The position numbers and the translations under genes were made by a program. 64,000 nt of DNA from Diplonema papillatum (Eukaryota > Euglenozoa > Diplonemea > Diplonemida > Diplonemidae). Positions 33,690 through 46,300 of the stretch are shown in pieces (the first letter of the stretch is position 1; each line of letters starts with the position of its first letter). Under the pieces are notes generated by a model that had not been told where the DNA came from, made no database searches, and saw only the letters and a program-made list of their open reading frames with translations. The stretch lies in the NCBI GenBank assembly GCA_030068145.1, contig JAPJBO010000216.1, positions 152,001-216,000 on the forward strand. The letters run 5' to 3'.

Positions 33690-34550
33690 ATGCCCGCAAT
33701 CACCTCCCACTGTGCTTCCTTCGCATCTTCCCTGCGGTACCTCTAAGATAGGCACAGTTGGTGCGTACGCGGCCGGGACTCAGCGCCGTGAGGAAAATCT
33801 TAGTTTTATTTTCAGACAAAACACTGTCTCCGACAGTGGCTCGCATGCGGGGGGGGGGGGAGGTGTTAGGTCTTGTATTAAGAGTTCTACCGAAACAAAA
33901 GAAATTAGTGAAGAAAAACGAAAAGAAAGCAATGCGCGGGGGGGGGGTGTCTTATGTTTAGGAAGAGAACGTTTCCATGTTCGATGTTGGCACCAAGTCT
34001 TTCCTCCGTTGCAGTAGTAGTAATGGTCGAACTGCCGAAGCAGCCGGAGACAGCAGGCGCATATCAGGGAACTGGTGGAATTTAAACCGTCTCCCAATGA
34101 CCATTGTTGTGTGTCGCCCGAGCTGATGCACACTACTCATCGGTTTCAGGGACTTTTAACCCTCTTTTCAAAGTTCTTTGCATATTTCCATCGCTGTACC
34201 TGAACTCGCTATCGGCCTGCGGGAGATGTTTAGCCTTGGCAGAGAGGGGACGGGTTCGCTTGCTTTGCCCTTATTTGCTGCGGGGACTCATTCAGTGTGC
34301 GCGCGATCAGCCAATTTCGAGCCCTTTTTTGTACCGACAGACTCGCACAAAATCAGCCGTCAGCCGATTTTAACAGTGAAAGCTTTGGCTATGCTGCCCG
34401 TGGAGCGGAATCAGCTTGATGCGCGCAACCGGGCAAGATGTGAACCAAGATGTTGTCGCAAAACCCCTTCTGATCGGCAGACCTTCCAAAAATCAGCCGG
34501 CTGACGATCAGCCGGTCGGGTTTTCAATGATTTTTTTTTTCCGGCTGAAG
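33690..34550. other. Spacer with G-runs and repeat scraps
   Basis: G-runs occur at about 33849-33859 and 33939-33947. A scrap of family B (tgccgaagcagccggagac) lies at 34033-34060. 33790-33850 distantly resembles the family H repeat at 62824. No gene was recognised. Confidence 0.4.
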
Positions 34551-34554
34551 TCGG

Positions 34555-34748
34555 CCGCTTTTTTCCGTAGCGCGAACACTGCTCTCATTAATGGGGGGCC
34601 CGCCTCCGGCAGTCCCCTCCCGACTGTCCAATCACGGTCGCGAAAGGGTTGCGCCCCTGTGTGATGGGGAGGTGCCACGCCGCCTTGTGGCTAGCCGGAG
34701 GCAAGAAGTGAAGCCACGAGGGGGCAGACTTCACCCACCCAGGCCGCC
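34555..34748. repeat. Dispersed repeat, family B subfamily (copy a)
   Basis: About 95 percent alike to 48262-48459, from the cgctttttt tract through gcgcgaacactgctctcatt to cacccacccaggccgc. The core (gactgtccaatcacggtcgc) relates it to the longer family B repeat at 105-553. Confidence 0.72.
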
Positions 34749-35131
34749 CACATGTGCCTGGGGCAATGCACGCGTGTAGTCGGCAACCATTGCTGGCGAC
34801 TATTCCCCATCGTAAACTGCAAGGGCCCTGCAGGGGCTATTTCTTCCATCACGGTGATGCGCGCACCTGCACGGTGTCTACAGAAGCCGGACAAAGAGCA
34901 TGTGCCCAAGACCGGCCGTGCTATGCCACTTATGGGGTGGGCAAGCGAGACTGCATAGAGTGACAGCTCGCTTGGGAATCCGGGGGTTAAAGTCTAGAGG
35001 TATGCTAATAGCTCTATCGAGCCAACCCCACTTTTTAGGGGGTCGGGGGCGAAGCCCGGGGGCACTTTTCCGTAGTGTTTTTTTGGGTCAGAATTTTTGT
35101 CAGCGGCCATAGCTTTTTTTGCCCCTGGAAA

Positions 35132-35213
35132 TTGACATCGCAGTGGCACAGTGAACGGCGCCAGGGTTTAGGGCTGGAGTTCCCGGGTTCGAACCCCGCC
35201 GAGGACCTTTTTT
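35132..35213 (+). other. tRNA-like sequence with Pol III-type boxes (pseudo-tRNA)
   Basis: An A-box-like tggcacagtgaacgg is followed at about the right spacing by a B-box/T-loop gggttcgaaccccg and then by seven T residues. A weak anticodon-like stem (ccag/ctgg) lies between. The acceptor stem cannot be paired, so this is not a functional tRNA by inspection. It may be a tRNA-derived retroposon head. Confidence 0.4.
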
Positions 35214-35321
35214 TGGTTCTCCTTGGTCTTCAGTCAACGTACCATCGTCGAAGGGGTCGCTTTCTGGATGCTGGTATGCATAATTACTTCATTTCGTGCT
35301 AGTGGCAAATGCATGTACATT

Positions 35322-35418
35322 TTCTCGGGGTGGCAACGGGGTAAAAGCCTTGTACAAGCGTCAGTATCGTCGGAATTTATTAATCTTCTGAGATCTTCGA
35401 TCTCATGCGACAAAAGAA
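35322..35418 (+). repeat. Poly-A-tailed repeat, family C (partial copy 3)
   Basis: The 3' half of family C (ggtaa...ccttgtacaag...gtcggaa...attaatcttctgagatctt) ends in gcgacaaaagaaaa. It is truncated at its 5' end, as is usual for retroposed copies. Confidence 0.6.
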
Positions 35419-35988
35419 AACGCGTGGAAATGTACCCGAAGCGCGGGTGACACTTGCTTCTTTTTACTCCCGATTCTGGGGCTGAGTCCACCGTGCGTTG
35501 TTCATCCCGGGCTTCACCGGTGATCCTCGGTCCAATTCGCAACTGGGGATCCGGTTCGGGGGGATTGCAAGAACGTGCTTGGAATGGGTATGCTCAACAC
35601 CGCACTGGTCCTGCGCCGTGTTTCGCTCCTTTAAGCCACGGACACATAAGGCGGACCATCATCAGCGCGGAACCTGAGTGTCTGCAGACAGGGCTGCGGT
35701 GTGAGTCTGGTTTGTCAGGCGGCTGTTCGTAGCTCGTCACAGCCAGGACCCACCCGTGCTACTAGAGCACAGGCGAATCCGTCACGGGGAGGAGGCACCT
35801 ACAACCGTGTCTGAGCAATCAGTTAAAAAACTCAGGGCACTCGCCCTGATTGTGACTGCGACTCGCTAGGCAGCACTGACTTGTCCTCGGTCCAGTTCGC
35901 AACTTGGGATCCGATTCGGGGGGTCGTTGTTATTGGTGCTGGTTTTGAGGGATAGGGAAACATTAGAAATCTTTTTGCGGTGGTCTCC

Positions 35989-36086
35989 GCTGGCCCGGTA
36001 GTTTGTGCTACGCCAACTTCTTTTACACTCGTTCTCTTCTCACTACTGTACGTACTCTTTCACTCTTTTTCTCACTTTGGCTTGCC
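35989..36086. repeat. Dispersed repeat, family A (copy 2)
   Basis: It matches 1-104. The following bases (gactcctgcgaccgacacca) also follow the poly-A of family C at 909-930, so pieces of these repeats travel together. Confidence 0.7.
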
Positions 36087-36339
36087 AAAAAAAGACTCCT
36101 GCGACCGACACCACGAACACATCCGATTCGGGGGGGAAAATCTCAGTTTCGTGTTCAGGCGCTACTTGCCTCTCATGTGGGGGGGGAGGAAGTCGTAGTT
36201 TAGTGTTCAGGGGGAGAGACAGAAGTGATGACAGGATTGGGATGTAGCGTGCGCACCAGCGGAACTCGCCTGCTTTGGTAAGCTTCATGTAGTACGCTGC
36301 CGACTACTCATGTTTAGTACTAACAATGCATTGGCGACA

Positions 36340-36600
36340 CAACGAAAAAGGTTCAGAATCGTAAACCGCACCGCGAGAGTAGATGACGAGGAAGGCCAGA
36401 TTTTTCCGTTGACCGCGCTGCGCTGACCTCAAGACCTGGACCTAGTATCAAGCGGAAACCGTACACCGCGAGAGTAGGAGAAAGTAGAAAGGGAAACTAG
36501 CTAGAGCTTTCGTTGACCGCACTACTCTGAGCCCAAATCCTGGACGTGGTTTCAGGTGGCAAATTTGGCAAATGATCATGATCAGAAGGTCCTACTTGGG
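36340..36600. repeat. Two-unit tandem repeat, about 110 bp
   Basis: The order accgcgagagtag, ttcgttgaccgc, tctgagc/gctgacctcaag and cctggac occurs twice, with about 80 percent likeness by eye. No gene was recognised. A possible 36247-36337 relative (gtgcgcaccagcggaactcg) recurs at 43167-43255. Confidence 0.55.
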
Positions 36601-36609
36601 CGGTTCAGT

Positions 36610-38120
36610 TTCCTCACACAATGCATGTGGCTAAAAACTATTCATTAGAAGGCCCTACGAGCGGTTCACCTTCGCCACAACCAGATTAGCTACAGGCCAA
36701 ATAAGGAAGCAGCACGCCGATGACAAGCTTTCCGTCGTTGAAGAAAGCCAGGGATTGGTTACGAAGGCGAGTCTGTATAAAATGATACCGCGAAGCGAAG
36801 CGAAGCAGATTGCTAAATAAGTAGAGGCAAAACGGCGATCCGCTTGCATTGGGGGGGGGGGGGGGTTGCTTGTCTATTTGGAGAGCGCGTGGCGAGGCCG
36901 CTGCTGTAAACCCGCGGGCCGGGGGGCATGCAAGAACGTACTCGGCATGCATCGGAGAAAACTGTGGGTGGGTGCGTGTGTGTATGTGCATGCGAACACT
37001 CAGCCGAACAACAATTTTTTTCTTTTTTCTCGTAGGCTGTTCGGGGTCTGCTCTCGCTGAAGCTTTGGCCGGATGACTTGCAGGTGAACTAGCGGCCAGA
37101 CCGACGCGGCCCTTTCCCCCCAATGCCTCCAATCATTCGCTTTACCTGGCGTAACTCCTGTTTTGGCTCTAGCTAGCCTGAGGGAAACTTCGGAGTGAAC
37201 CGGCTACTAGAACTTGATGGCAGGCAACGACGACAGACCGAACCACCCGTGAACAGAGGATCCTGCATTGGTTTGCTTCTTCCAGGGCATGCTAATCCAT
37301 GTGGTTGACGTGCTGAAAAAATAACATGCGCAATGCACGTGCCCTGTTCGCGGTGACCACGGGCGCAGGCCCATTTATAAAACCCTGGAAAACAGGGCGT
37401 GTTCTCGTGGAATTCCTGACTTGTCCGTGGAGTCCCGCACAGAATGTAGGGCTGGGGCTTCTTTGTTGGAGGACTTTTCCTTCAGACTCAGCCAAAGCAA
37501 AAAAAGAAGGAGGGGGGGGGGGGGGGGGGGGGAAGACGAAGAAAAAGAGGGGGGAAAACAACGGACAGAGCCAATTAAGTGAAGGAAAACGGGCACTTTT
37601 TGTATGAACAGCGAAAATGAAAGACAATGGCTCCTGGGGGGGGAGCGCAGGAGGTGGGTTTCCATGTTCGTGCAGAGGGTGTGAAGTCCTCAATACAGGA
37701 ATAGGGATGGTGTGATAGCTATCTAACTCACGATTTTTAAAGGTGGCACCAGAAGTAAAAACGTCTCTCGACAACGCTCCTCTTCCACACAGAACTCTCG
37801 GCAAAATCTTCTCCTTCTTTGACATGCTGGGTGGAGAGAGAGAGAGAGGGTAAAAACAGCTTTGACATCGTCGCATTGAACCTTACATCGACGGCACATT
37901 AACGCGCAATGCTGCGCGGTTCTGGGACCTCGGCCCTTTTGTAGTCGTGATGGGGCACTGCCTTGAGCCTGGGCTCATTTTGGGAGGTGTTAAGGGGTTA
38001 CGATGGCCACCGACCAACGACCTCCACAGGGGTCGTTAAATAGCCCATTTCTTAGATATGCCGGAAAGTTGGGATAGGTGTGTCGAAAACAGCGTCTCAT
38101 ATCAAGGGCGGGAATGAAAA
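36610..38120. other. Spacer with long G-runs, no gene recognised
   Basis: G-runs lie at 36851-36865 and 37512-37532. A minus-strand frame (37292-37876) is open only because the longer G-run encodes polyproline; it has no recognised domain. Nothing else was recognised. Confidence 0.4.
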
Positions 38121-38129
38121 GATATGCGG

Positions 38130-38337
38130 AGTATCTCTTTATTGCCGCCCTTGAACCCGGAAATACCGCTCCCTCGAGGAGTCGACAAGGTGCCAACCTG
38201 ACGTGACCAGGATTTAGACCCAAATCCCCGGAAGAAAAGTCGAGGGTGCCCAGTCGGTAGTACCCGATAGTAGGTAGGGACAGAAGGAATCTCATTGGTC
38301 CATTCATGCGCGTCTTTAAGTAGAAGACGAGGCATTC

Positions 38338-38374
<37 letters not shown>

Positions 38375-38470
38375 CCCGCGCTTGACCTGATCTCTCAGCG
38401 TTGACATTCAGGGCACTGGGCAGAAGTCACATTCCACTCGCCACCGCTGTGATGAAGCGAAATGCTGTGT
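38130..38470 (-). rRNA. LSU rRNA fragment (domain IV region)
   Basis: On the plus strand the antisense of conserved eukaryotic 28S rRNA can be read: tccattcatgcgcgtc, gacgaggcattcggctacct, taagagagtcatagttact, cccgccgtttcccgcgct and gacattcagggcactgggc. The sense strand is minus. Likeness fades beyond 38450 and below about 38200. It is co-linear with, but 4.5 kb from, the fragment at 33430-33680, and the peptidyl-transferase region between them is absent. It is a fragment gene or a pseudogene. Confidence 0.75.
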
Positions 38471-38739
38471 CGTTCTGTGGGGTTCGGGTTCGCCTTTCTG
38501 TGCGCTGGACGACCAGGGTCACGCATTCCAGGGCGTGTTCCTACCCTCGCGACAACGGGATTGTTGCTGCGCGTGCGGGTCGGCTTGGCAACGTTCTGGA
38601 GCCCATGCGAGATGAAACACCACCAGAACCTCCTCACGCATGGCTCCGCTCCTCACTTTTCTGGACGATCGCCTGAAGCGGGATTCAAAGAGCCGTCAGC
38701 AAAACTCGTTTTCACCGGACCTTTCCCTCGGCGCTCCCA

Positions 38740-39330
38740 GGCAACGATTTCCGGTAGTAAGTCTATGGCCTGCATTAGTCACCCAGTAGTCATCTGCTGG
38801 CTAATACAGGCCGTCGCTGCAGATATTCTGCGTTCTAGGCTCAACGATGAAAGTCTATCATCAGTCTATCAGCCCGAGGTGGTGACCGGCTCAGTCCCAC
38901 ATCGCCTTTGGTAGCCTGTGATAGACTGCTGGTAGACTGTCCCAGTTTCACTGAGGGAGTGCATGCACGATTAGAGTTTTGGGTTAGAACGCAAAGAATC
39001 TGTAGCGATGATCTGCATCGATTAGAGAACTTCACACAGCCCTTCAGGGTGTGGTTGGTTCAAACATTCCCGCTTGCGCTAGTGCTATCAGTTACAAAGG
39101 ACGTGTTTTTTCTCCCTTTCTTCTAGGCAGTTCTCGTCAGACAATACGGAGAACAGAAACTCTTGGTAGACTGCGATCGTCCTTCGCCTCAAGCAGCTCT
39201 CGCCATCTTGGATGGGTGAGCATGCAAAGCACACCAGCAAGGACGTAAGGCGACCGCGCGACGACGATGATGCATGCGCCGGAAGCACGACGCGGTACCA
39301 ACGAAAAGAGGTGGTCACCCAAGTGACGAC
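38740..39330. repeat. Decayed TGAGCC-family element with inverted segment
   Basis: 38800-38890 (gccgtcgctgcagatattct, gcgttctaggctc, tctatcatcagtctatcagc, accggctca) ends like the miniature family. 38917-39020 carries the inverse orientation (gatagactgctggtagactg, gggttagaacgcaaagaatc). 39238-39320 carries the gaccgcgcgacgacgatgat block. The element is rearranged and without intact ends. Confidence 0.45.
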
Positions 39331-39593
39331 TAGTAATACCACTGCTCCTCTTTCTACCATTCTTGGTTCAAAGGGACAAGGTGCCGAAGTAGGATTCTCC
39401 GACTATTTCGGTGCCTTCGCTTAGCTTGCGCGTGTCTGGTTGCTCAATTTCCGTCTGCGCCCCTGTTTCTTCATCTTCTGGTCGGGTATCTTCATCAACC
39501 ACGCTGTGTGGCTACGGCTTATTGTTGTAAGCGCAACACATTGTGAGGGACAGCCCGCAAGACTTATTAGTGCTATGATTTGTGCTATGATTT

Positions 39594-39773
39594 TGAGCCG
39601 GTCCGTCCCTATCTCTTGAAACTGCATCGAAGTGCCTGCCGCTGTTTATCACAGTGAATTACGGTCCACCACGGTCTATCAGGTCCATCCCTAATCCCTA
39701 GAGCTGCATCGAATTGCCCGTTGCTGTATTCTTCGGTCTATCACGGTCTATCAAGAGGGGGTGGACCGGCTCA
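39594..39773. mobile_element. Miniature inverted-repeat element, TGAGCC family, copy 3
   Basis: 180 bp with ends TGAGCCGGTCCGTCCCT and GGGGGTGGACCGGCTCA. It is flanked by GATTT at 39589-39593 and 39774-39778. Confidence 0.88.
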
Positions 39774-40300
39774 GATTTGTAAATTGCACACCATGCAGGA
39801 ATCGTCTCTCAAACGGCGAACACGGGTTTGCCAGCAGCTCTGCGCAATGAACTAGGATCAGTCATTTGACAAGAACGGGTGCAATGAGAACAAGCCATCC
39901 CTCGGGGGATGCGCTGCCACGCTTGCTCAGCGGCGCTTGGCCTCGTGTTGCTTGGTTGGGTCATCGGGCGGTCCTGACGTAGAATCCTGGTTCTAAGTGG
40001 GCCACTTCTGGTAAGCAGGACTGGCGACGCGGGATGAACCGAGAGCTGACTTAAGGTGTCCGAGTGATCGCTCATCAGATCCCACAAAGGGTGTCGGTTC
40101 ATCTTGACAGCAGGACGGTGGCCATGGAAGTCGGCATCCGATACTGAGTGTGCAACAACCTCACCTGCCGCGGGTCTCATGTATCGAGGTCCGAAAGCCT
40201 CGCTCCTCCCTTCCCTGTTCTTTCGAATGGGAGCCGCCCTGAAAAAGAAGAAAAAAAGACACGAGATAAAGAAGAACGGGGGGTGGTTGGGTGGGCGGGT

Positions 40301-43300
40301 TCAGTCGATTTTGATGTTGTAGATTTGCCTCACGAAGGCGAGGGACGAGAAGAAGCCGACGGTGCCGAGCATGAGGAAGACGCTGTAGCTGATGATCAGC
40401 ATGTAGCCGAAGTAAAACGCCATCTGCAAGAACCCGTACATGTGCGACTCGAAGGCCCAGTAGTAAAACGAGTACGCGTAGATGAAGAAGCCGGTCGCGC
40501 CTCCCGAGAAGAACGACCTCCACCACCAGCTGTGGTCCTCAATCGACAGCTGAAGGTACGTCAGCGACACGGTAATGCACGCCGTCACCTGTGTTGAAAG
40601 AAGGTTCTTTGAAAAGAATTCTGACCTGAAGGTCAGTGGTTTGTTTGTGCGAACGTGTGTAAACCCTGTTTTGAGTGATTTAACACAGCACGCTGCCATC
40701 CGACACTTTTTGATATAGACAAGCAAGCTTGTTACCCTAAAAAAGTGTCGTGGCTCTATTTGTGCGCACAGCCGGTCCCATGCAGGCACTCCACCTCCTC
40801 CTTTTTTCTTCGTCAGTTTAACGATTCTCATTTTGTAGGAGGGCAAGCCTCAACGACACAACAACGATCAAGTCATCATGACCAGGACATCACCCGGGTT
40901 GGAACGGGGATGTCGCTGAGTACCGTGGGAGGGAGACCGAAAGCCAGGCGGTGTGGCTATAGCCAGGATAGGCCGCCGTGAGAGGCTCAAGGCAAGAGAG
41001 AGTCTCAAGAGTGCGTACATCTCGCGGGGATGTATCTGAACCGGAACCAATTCGGGTGGAGTGAACCCCCATCGGACCACCTCCAGATCGACGATAAAAC
41101 ATCAGCCAGTGAGACTAGCGTCAGTATGTGCCAACAAGGAGCGAGTGGGCGGGGGCTGCCAGCTTCTCCAGGGATTGCTTAAAAGGGCCCCTAAAGCCGT
41201 CTGGAAGCACTCCAGGGTTGCGGCAGGTACGCAAGTCTCTTCTTCCCACACCGAGGGGAGTGTCAATTCGATGTCCTTGCTCGTCGCAGACATCCATCGG
41301 AGCACGGGAGCCAGCTGAAAGAGTGGCAGGCTCAAAGCATACTATATACATACCCGTGGCATCACGGGCTGTTGTGTGCCGTCGCGAGAGTGGGGCGGGT
41401 TCAATACCGCCGGCTCACAGACTGATGTGTGCCTTCGCGAGTTTGGGTCGGGTTCAACACCCGAGGCATCACAGGCTGTTGTGTGCCTTTGAGAGACCGG
41501 GGTGGGTTCAATACCCGCGGCATCACGGGCTGACGTGTGCCTTCGCGAGATTGGGTCGGGTTCAATACCCGTGGCATCACGGGCTGTTGTGTGCCGTCGC
41601 GAGAGTGGGGCGGGTTCAATACCGCCGGCATCACAGCCTGATGTGTGCCTTCGCGAGATTGGGTCGGGTTCAACACCCGAGGCATCACAGGCTGTTGTGT
41701 GCCTTTGCGAGACTGGAGCGGGTTCAATAGCCGCGGTATCACGGTCTGACGTGTGCCTTCGCGAGATCGAGGCGGGTTCAATACCCGAGGTATCACATGC
41801 TGTTGTGTACCCTTGCGAGACTGGGGCGGGTTCATTACCCGCGGCATCACAGGCTGTTGTGTGCCCTCGTACGAGTAGGTCGGAAGTGAGCTCGCTAACC
41901 GGGACGCCAAAGACTGCTGAGTCGGGGGAGCCGAGGTCCCGAGGAGTCAATATTTTCCCTTTTTTGCTTGGGGGCCGCTGTCGTGTCCGGACTTCCTCTT
42001 GAAACCATACGAACGTCCGGCGGCCCCGCGGTTCACCGCTATGGGACGCCCGCTCGCGAACGGAGTAGCCTGCGCTGCTCTCCGAGCTGCCTTGACCTCA
42101 TCGGCGGACTCGGTCTTGCCGACGGCCACCCTGAGGACGAGATCAGTAAACTCCTGATACTCGATCCCGTCGAGATACGTCTCGTAGGCAATACCTCGAG
42201 CCCGAGCAACGCCGCGGGGAACGCCCGCCTCCTTGAAATACTTCAAGGTTTCCATGCGCACCATTGCGATGTGGAGGACTCTCAAGTTGTCCTCGCTCCA
42301 AGTTCCACTTTGCTTTGAACGACTGTTCCACACCATTTTCCACAAGGTGCGCATGCTCATGCTGACGGAGTCGGCCTCGGGGGAGTTCGGGCGCTCTAAA
42401 AAAGGCCGTACCGCTGTCGGATTCTGTTAAGAATTTCGATGACGCAGTCAGGAGAGCCCAAATATGGGATCCATTCAGAAACCCTTCGAATATCAAGATC
42501 AAACGGAACGCGGAGGTCTCTGCAACCGAGGGCCATCAGGGCCGCCCGCTGCTGTTGGGCAAGGGCTGCCAACTGGGCTACCCCCGGATCTTTGTGGTTA
42601 AGCAATTCAACCGGGACCGGTGCGATCACCGAGGCCTGGGAACCCGCGCCGAGGACTGACTCGGCCTCCCACTCAGGCGGCAGTACCTCCTCGGCTTCCG
42701 GTTCAACCGGCAACAACGGGCTGCCGTTGTGTACCAGCCAACAGCATGTGGGACATACCCACGTGGTGTTGAGCGCCTCTGGCAAGGCGAATGTGTCACG
42801 ATTGTCCCTGCCCCTGAGTCGGGACCGTAGGCATGAGGCGATACAAACGCCGCCACAACGCGAACAGTGTCGTCCGTTGGCGACATCATGGGCGGCGTCG
42901 CATGATGGGGAAAAAACGCATTGTTTTTGTCCCACAGCAGCCGGGCGGCTCTCGCCGGATATAGAACGACTGGAATGGTATCCCAATCTACGTTCGGAAG
43001 ATCCATTTGTTCTAGGGTAGGCACAGCCGGCATATTTTTTGTTTGTGCGTACGTGTGTAAACCCTGTTTTGAGTGATTTAACACAGCACGCTGCCATCCG
43101 ACACTTTTTGATATAGACAAGCAAGCTTGTTACCATAAAAATTGGCATGGCGCTTTCTTTTGTTTGTGCGCACTAGCGGAACTCACCTGCTTTGGTAAGG
43201 TTCATGTAGCACGCCGCCAACTACTAATTTTTAGTACCACCAATGCATTGTTAACGCAAAAATAATACTCTCCTCCTCGCCCGTCTCGCTGCTCTCGTCC

Positions 43301-46300
43301 TTGCTGCTGCGTGATGTCAGATTGATGGTGCGTAACAAACGTAGAAAGGTCATGCAGAGATTCTCGTGTGATGCCACGAACTTCTTCTTCCCTTAGCCTT
43401 AAAATCACGGTGTTCTTCTCGAGAGCGACGGGGTAATAACCTTTGTACAAGTGTTAGTTCTCGTCGGAATAGTATTAATCTTCTAAGATCTTCGATCTTA
43501 TACGACAAAAAAAACGGCAAGGGAGAAGGTGTGTGTTTGGTTGTTCACCTATATTGTGGGGAGGCGAAAAAGACTGCGCGTTATTTCTCGCCAATGAAGA
43601 TCCTCGGTACGATTAGCGTTCGGGTTTGAGGCTTCGAGGTCCGGTGCGTTTGTCAAGGGATGTACCTAGGTGACATGTGCAATTGTCACCCCCTATGACG
43701 CTTAAAAGTGTCGCCCCTGGAGGGGGCGACACTTTGACGACTAAAAAAATGTAGAGTGGCAATTTTAAAACGTCACTTTGTAAAGTTTATACACATGTCA
43801 TGGGGATTACAAAAGACTGTCTCTTCAAGTGTCATATGCCAGCATGGTTGTGACTGGCATGGAGCGCGGCGGCAGCAGAAACCGTAAAGCCGTGACCGCG
43901 TTCGGACGAGGTGCACATTTTGCAAAGGCGGCATCCCAGTGTGCTATACTGCTACAGTAAGTAACGGGCCGTCAGCTGGAGATACCAACTGACGCAGTGC
44001 TCTGCGCAGGCTTCGACCTTCGATGTATGGCGCAGGCTAAACAAGGCGCAGGCAGCGTGTTTTGGTGGTTGATCAGACTTCCTGACCTGAAATAAACGCT
44101 TGAAAATGGCACAGGGTAAATACAAGTGGGAACCCGACCAACCGGCACGCAAACAAAACGAAGCTTCCCTCCTTTCTCCTCGCTCCTTCGTCTAAGAAGG
44201 TTCTCTCTCGAGAGTTTCAGTAACCCCCAACCGTCAGGTAACTCGATAGGTGCAGCGCGTGCGGGTGAAGCAAATGTGTGCAGCCTCATTTCGGGGGGTT
44301 GGACCCAAGCAGACGGCAGGCGCGATTCACTCCCTCAGAATCAGACACTAAAACTCGATCCATTTTGAGCTTGGAGGCTACACCATTCCAGGAGGGCAGC
44401 CACGGTACTAAAACCTTTACAGAGCTTTGTGTATGCAAAGCATCAGCACAGAAATCTGTAGCGTAGTACTACCTAGCTCCCGGGTGATTTCGCCTTGCTT
44501 TTGCATTCTGCAGCCGTTATTTCAGCCTAAACGAGCATCCGACCACTTTTCCCGCATTTCCGGAGCGTTTTATGGGCACCCGAGTGGCAGGTTTCGAGTT
44601 TTGGACTTCTGAAGACGGCTAGTTTGGGTTTTCGATGATTTTCCTTAAGGAATTGCCTTATGGGGGTGTTGCTGCTGTTTTTTTGCATTCTGCAGCCATT
44701 GTTTCAGCCTAAACGAGCATCCGACGAGCTATCTTGGATTTCCCGCGCATTTTGGGACCACCTGAGTGGTCGGTTTTGAGTTCTGGGTTGCTGGGGGCCC
44801 CCCTTTTTCCGGCAAAACAGGGGTCTTTCAGGGTCCTTTCATGGTCCTTTTAGGGCCTAGACCGTCCCATCTCGGTCGCGGAAGGCTTGCGCCGGGTTAG
44901 CGCAGGAGGGGAAGACTCTTGTAGGTTGCACACCAAGACGAGGATTCCGAACACCAGGAACAGGATCGAGTAGGGCGTGAACAGCTGGTGCCCCCACAGC
45001 GACATGAACACGTAGTAGAGCTCGACGTAGATGGCGGAGAACGGCAGGAACCCTGCGACGGCGACGTGGTACACAGGGCCTCTCCACCATGGGACGGGCG
45101 GGATGGGCTTCGGCACCTGCTTCGTCCTGCAGGGAGCGTCGAAGGCTCCGCCCGTGTTCTTACCGAAAATGGCGCCTGAAGTAGTTGGTTTTCACTACCG
45201 GTGAGGTACGTGGATGTGTTACTGTTCACGGTGGAACGTGGGGCCACGCCTGAAAGAAGTGAAGTGTATAAGTCAGGGGATTAGTTAAAGATAAGTGTGG
45301 GGGGGAGGTGGTATTTACAACGGTAGAGTAACAGGACACCATCCAACATCTGAGCGAGATTTGACCAAGCCCCGTCTTCATTTCAGAAGACTCGGCTCCT
45401 ATATCCACATTTGGACTGACAGTCCAAATTTGGAAAAAGCCGGCGGGGAAAAAGAAGAAAAAAGACAGGCTTCGTTTTGTTTGTGCGTGCCGGTTGATCG
45501 TTTTCCCACTTGTATTTACCTGTGTGTATCCAGGTAAAGAATTCTAATCAACCACCAAAACACGCTGCCAACGTCTTTTTAGCCTGCACTATACATTGAA
45601 GGGCAACCCACAAGATTGTTAGTACTAAAAATGGCACTACACCATCACCCAGGCCCCCGGCAGAGGTGGCCAACGTGCAATCCGAGGCACTCAGGGCCCA
45701 GCATTGTCGTGAAGATACGTCGCGTCGCGCTGTTGAGCCCATTCCTGAGTGAGGACACAAAAAGCCGTCAGCGGTCCAAACTTGGAAAATGGGCCGGAGA
45801 ACAAGCTAATGTCCTGCTTCATTTTGAAACGAAAAGAAGTGCGTAGTGTTGTTTTATTCTTTTACTTGTAAGTTGTCGACAACTTGTTTTTGTGTTGAGG
45901 TGTCATTCAGATGTAAATCTAAAGCCGCCCACGTCAAATTTTGTTAAGCATTGAGTTCTTTTAAGTACATGAACCACATGGATTAGCATGCACTGCCTTG
46001 AAAGTCAGGTTATCGGATGACGTCGTCACCTGCCATTGCGTCGTCAAGGTCGAGCATTTGTGGAGCTAGCGGGGTTTGGCTTTCTTGCGATTCCAGAGAC
46101 TGAGTCGGCGAGTACGAGGGCGGGCAGGAGTGCCCGTTTTCCACTTTCGAGGGCATTGGTGTGCCCGTGGTCCCCGGTAGTTTCTGAGAGCTGCTTGCCC
46201 TCGGTACCTTCTTCTTCCTTCGATGCACCCCTGAGTCGGGTGTGGTCGCCTTCGTCTTCTTCCGCTTGCGGCCGGCGATCGGGCCTTCCTTCGGGGTGCC

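Noticed and set aside
33297-33755. 152-codon minus-strand frame
   Set aside because: It overlaps conserved LSU rRNA sequence; frames across rRNA are a classic false gene.
36003-36247. Short plus-strand frames at dispersed repeat A
   Set aside because: The same frames occur in the other copy at 1-416; this is repeat-derived, with no conserved protein.
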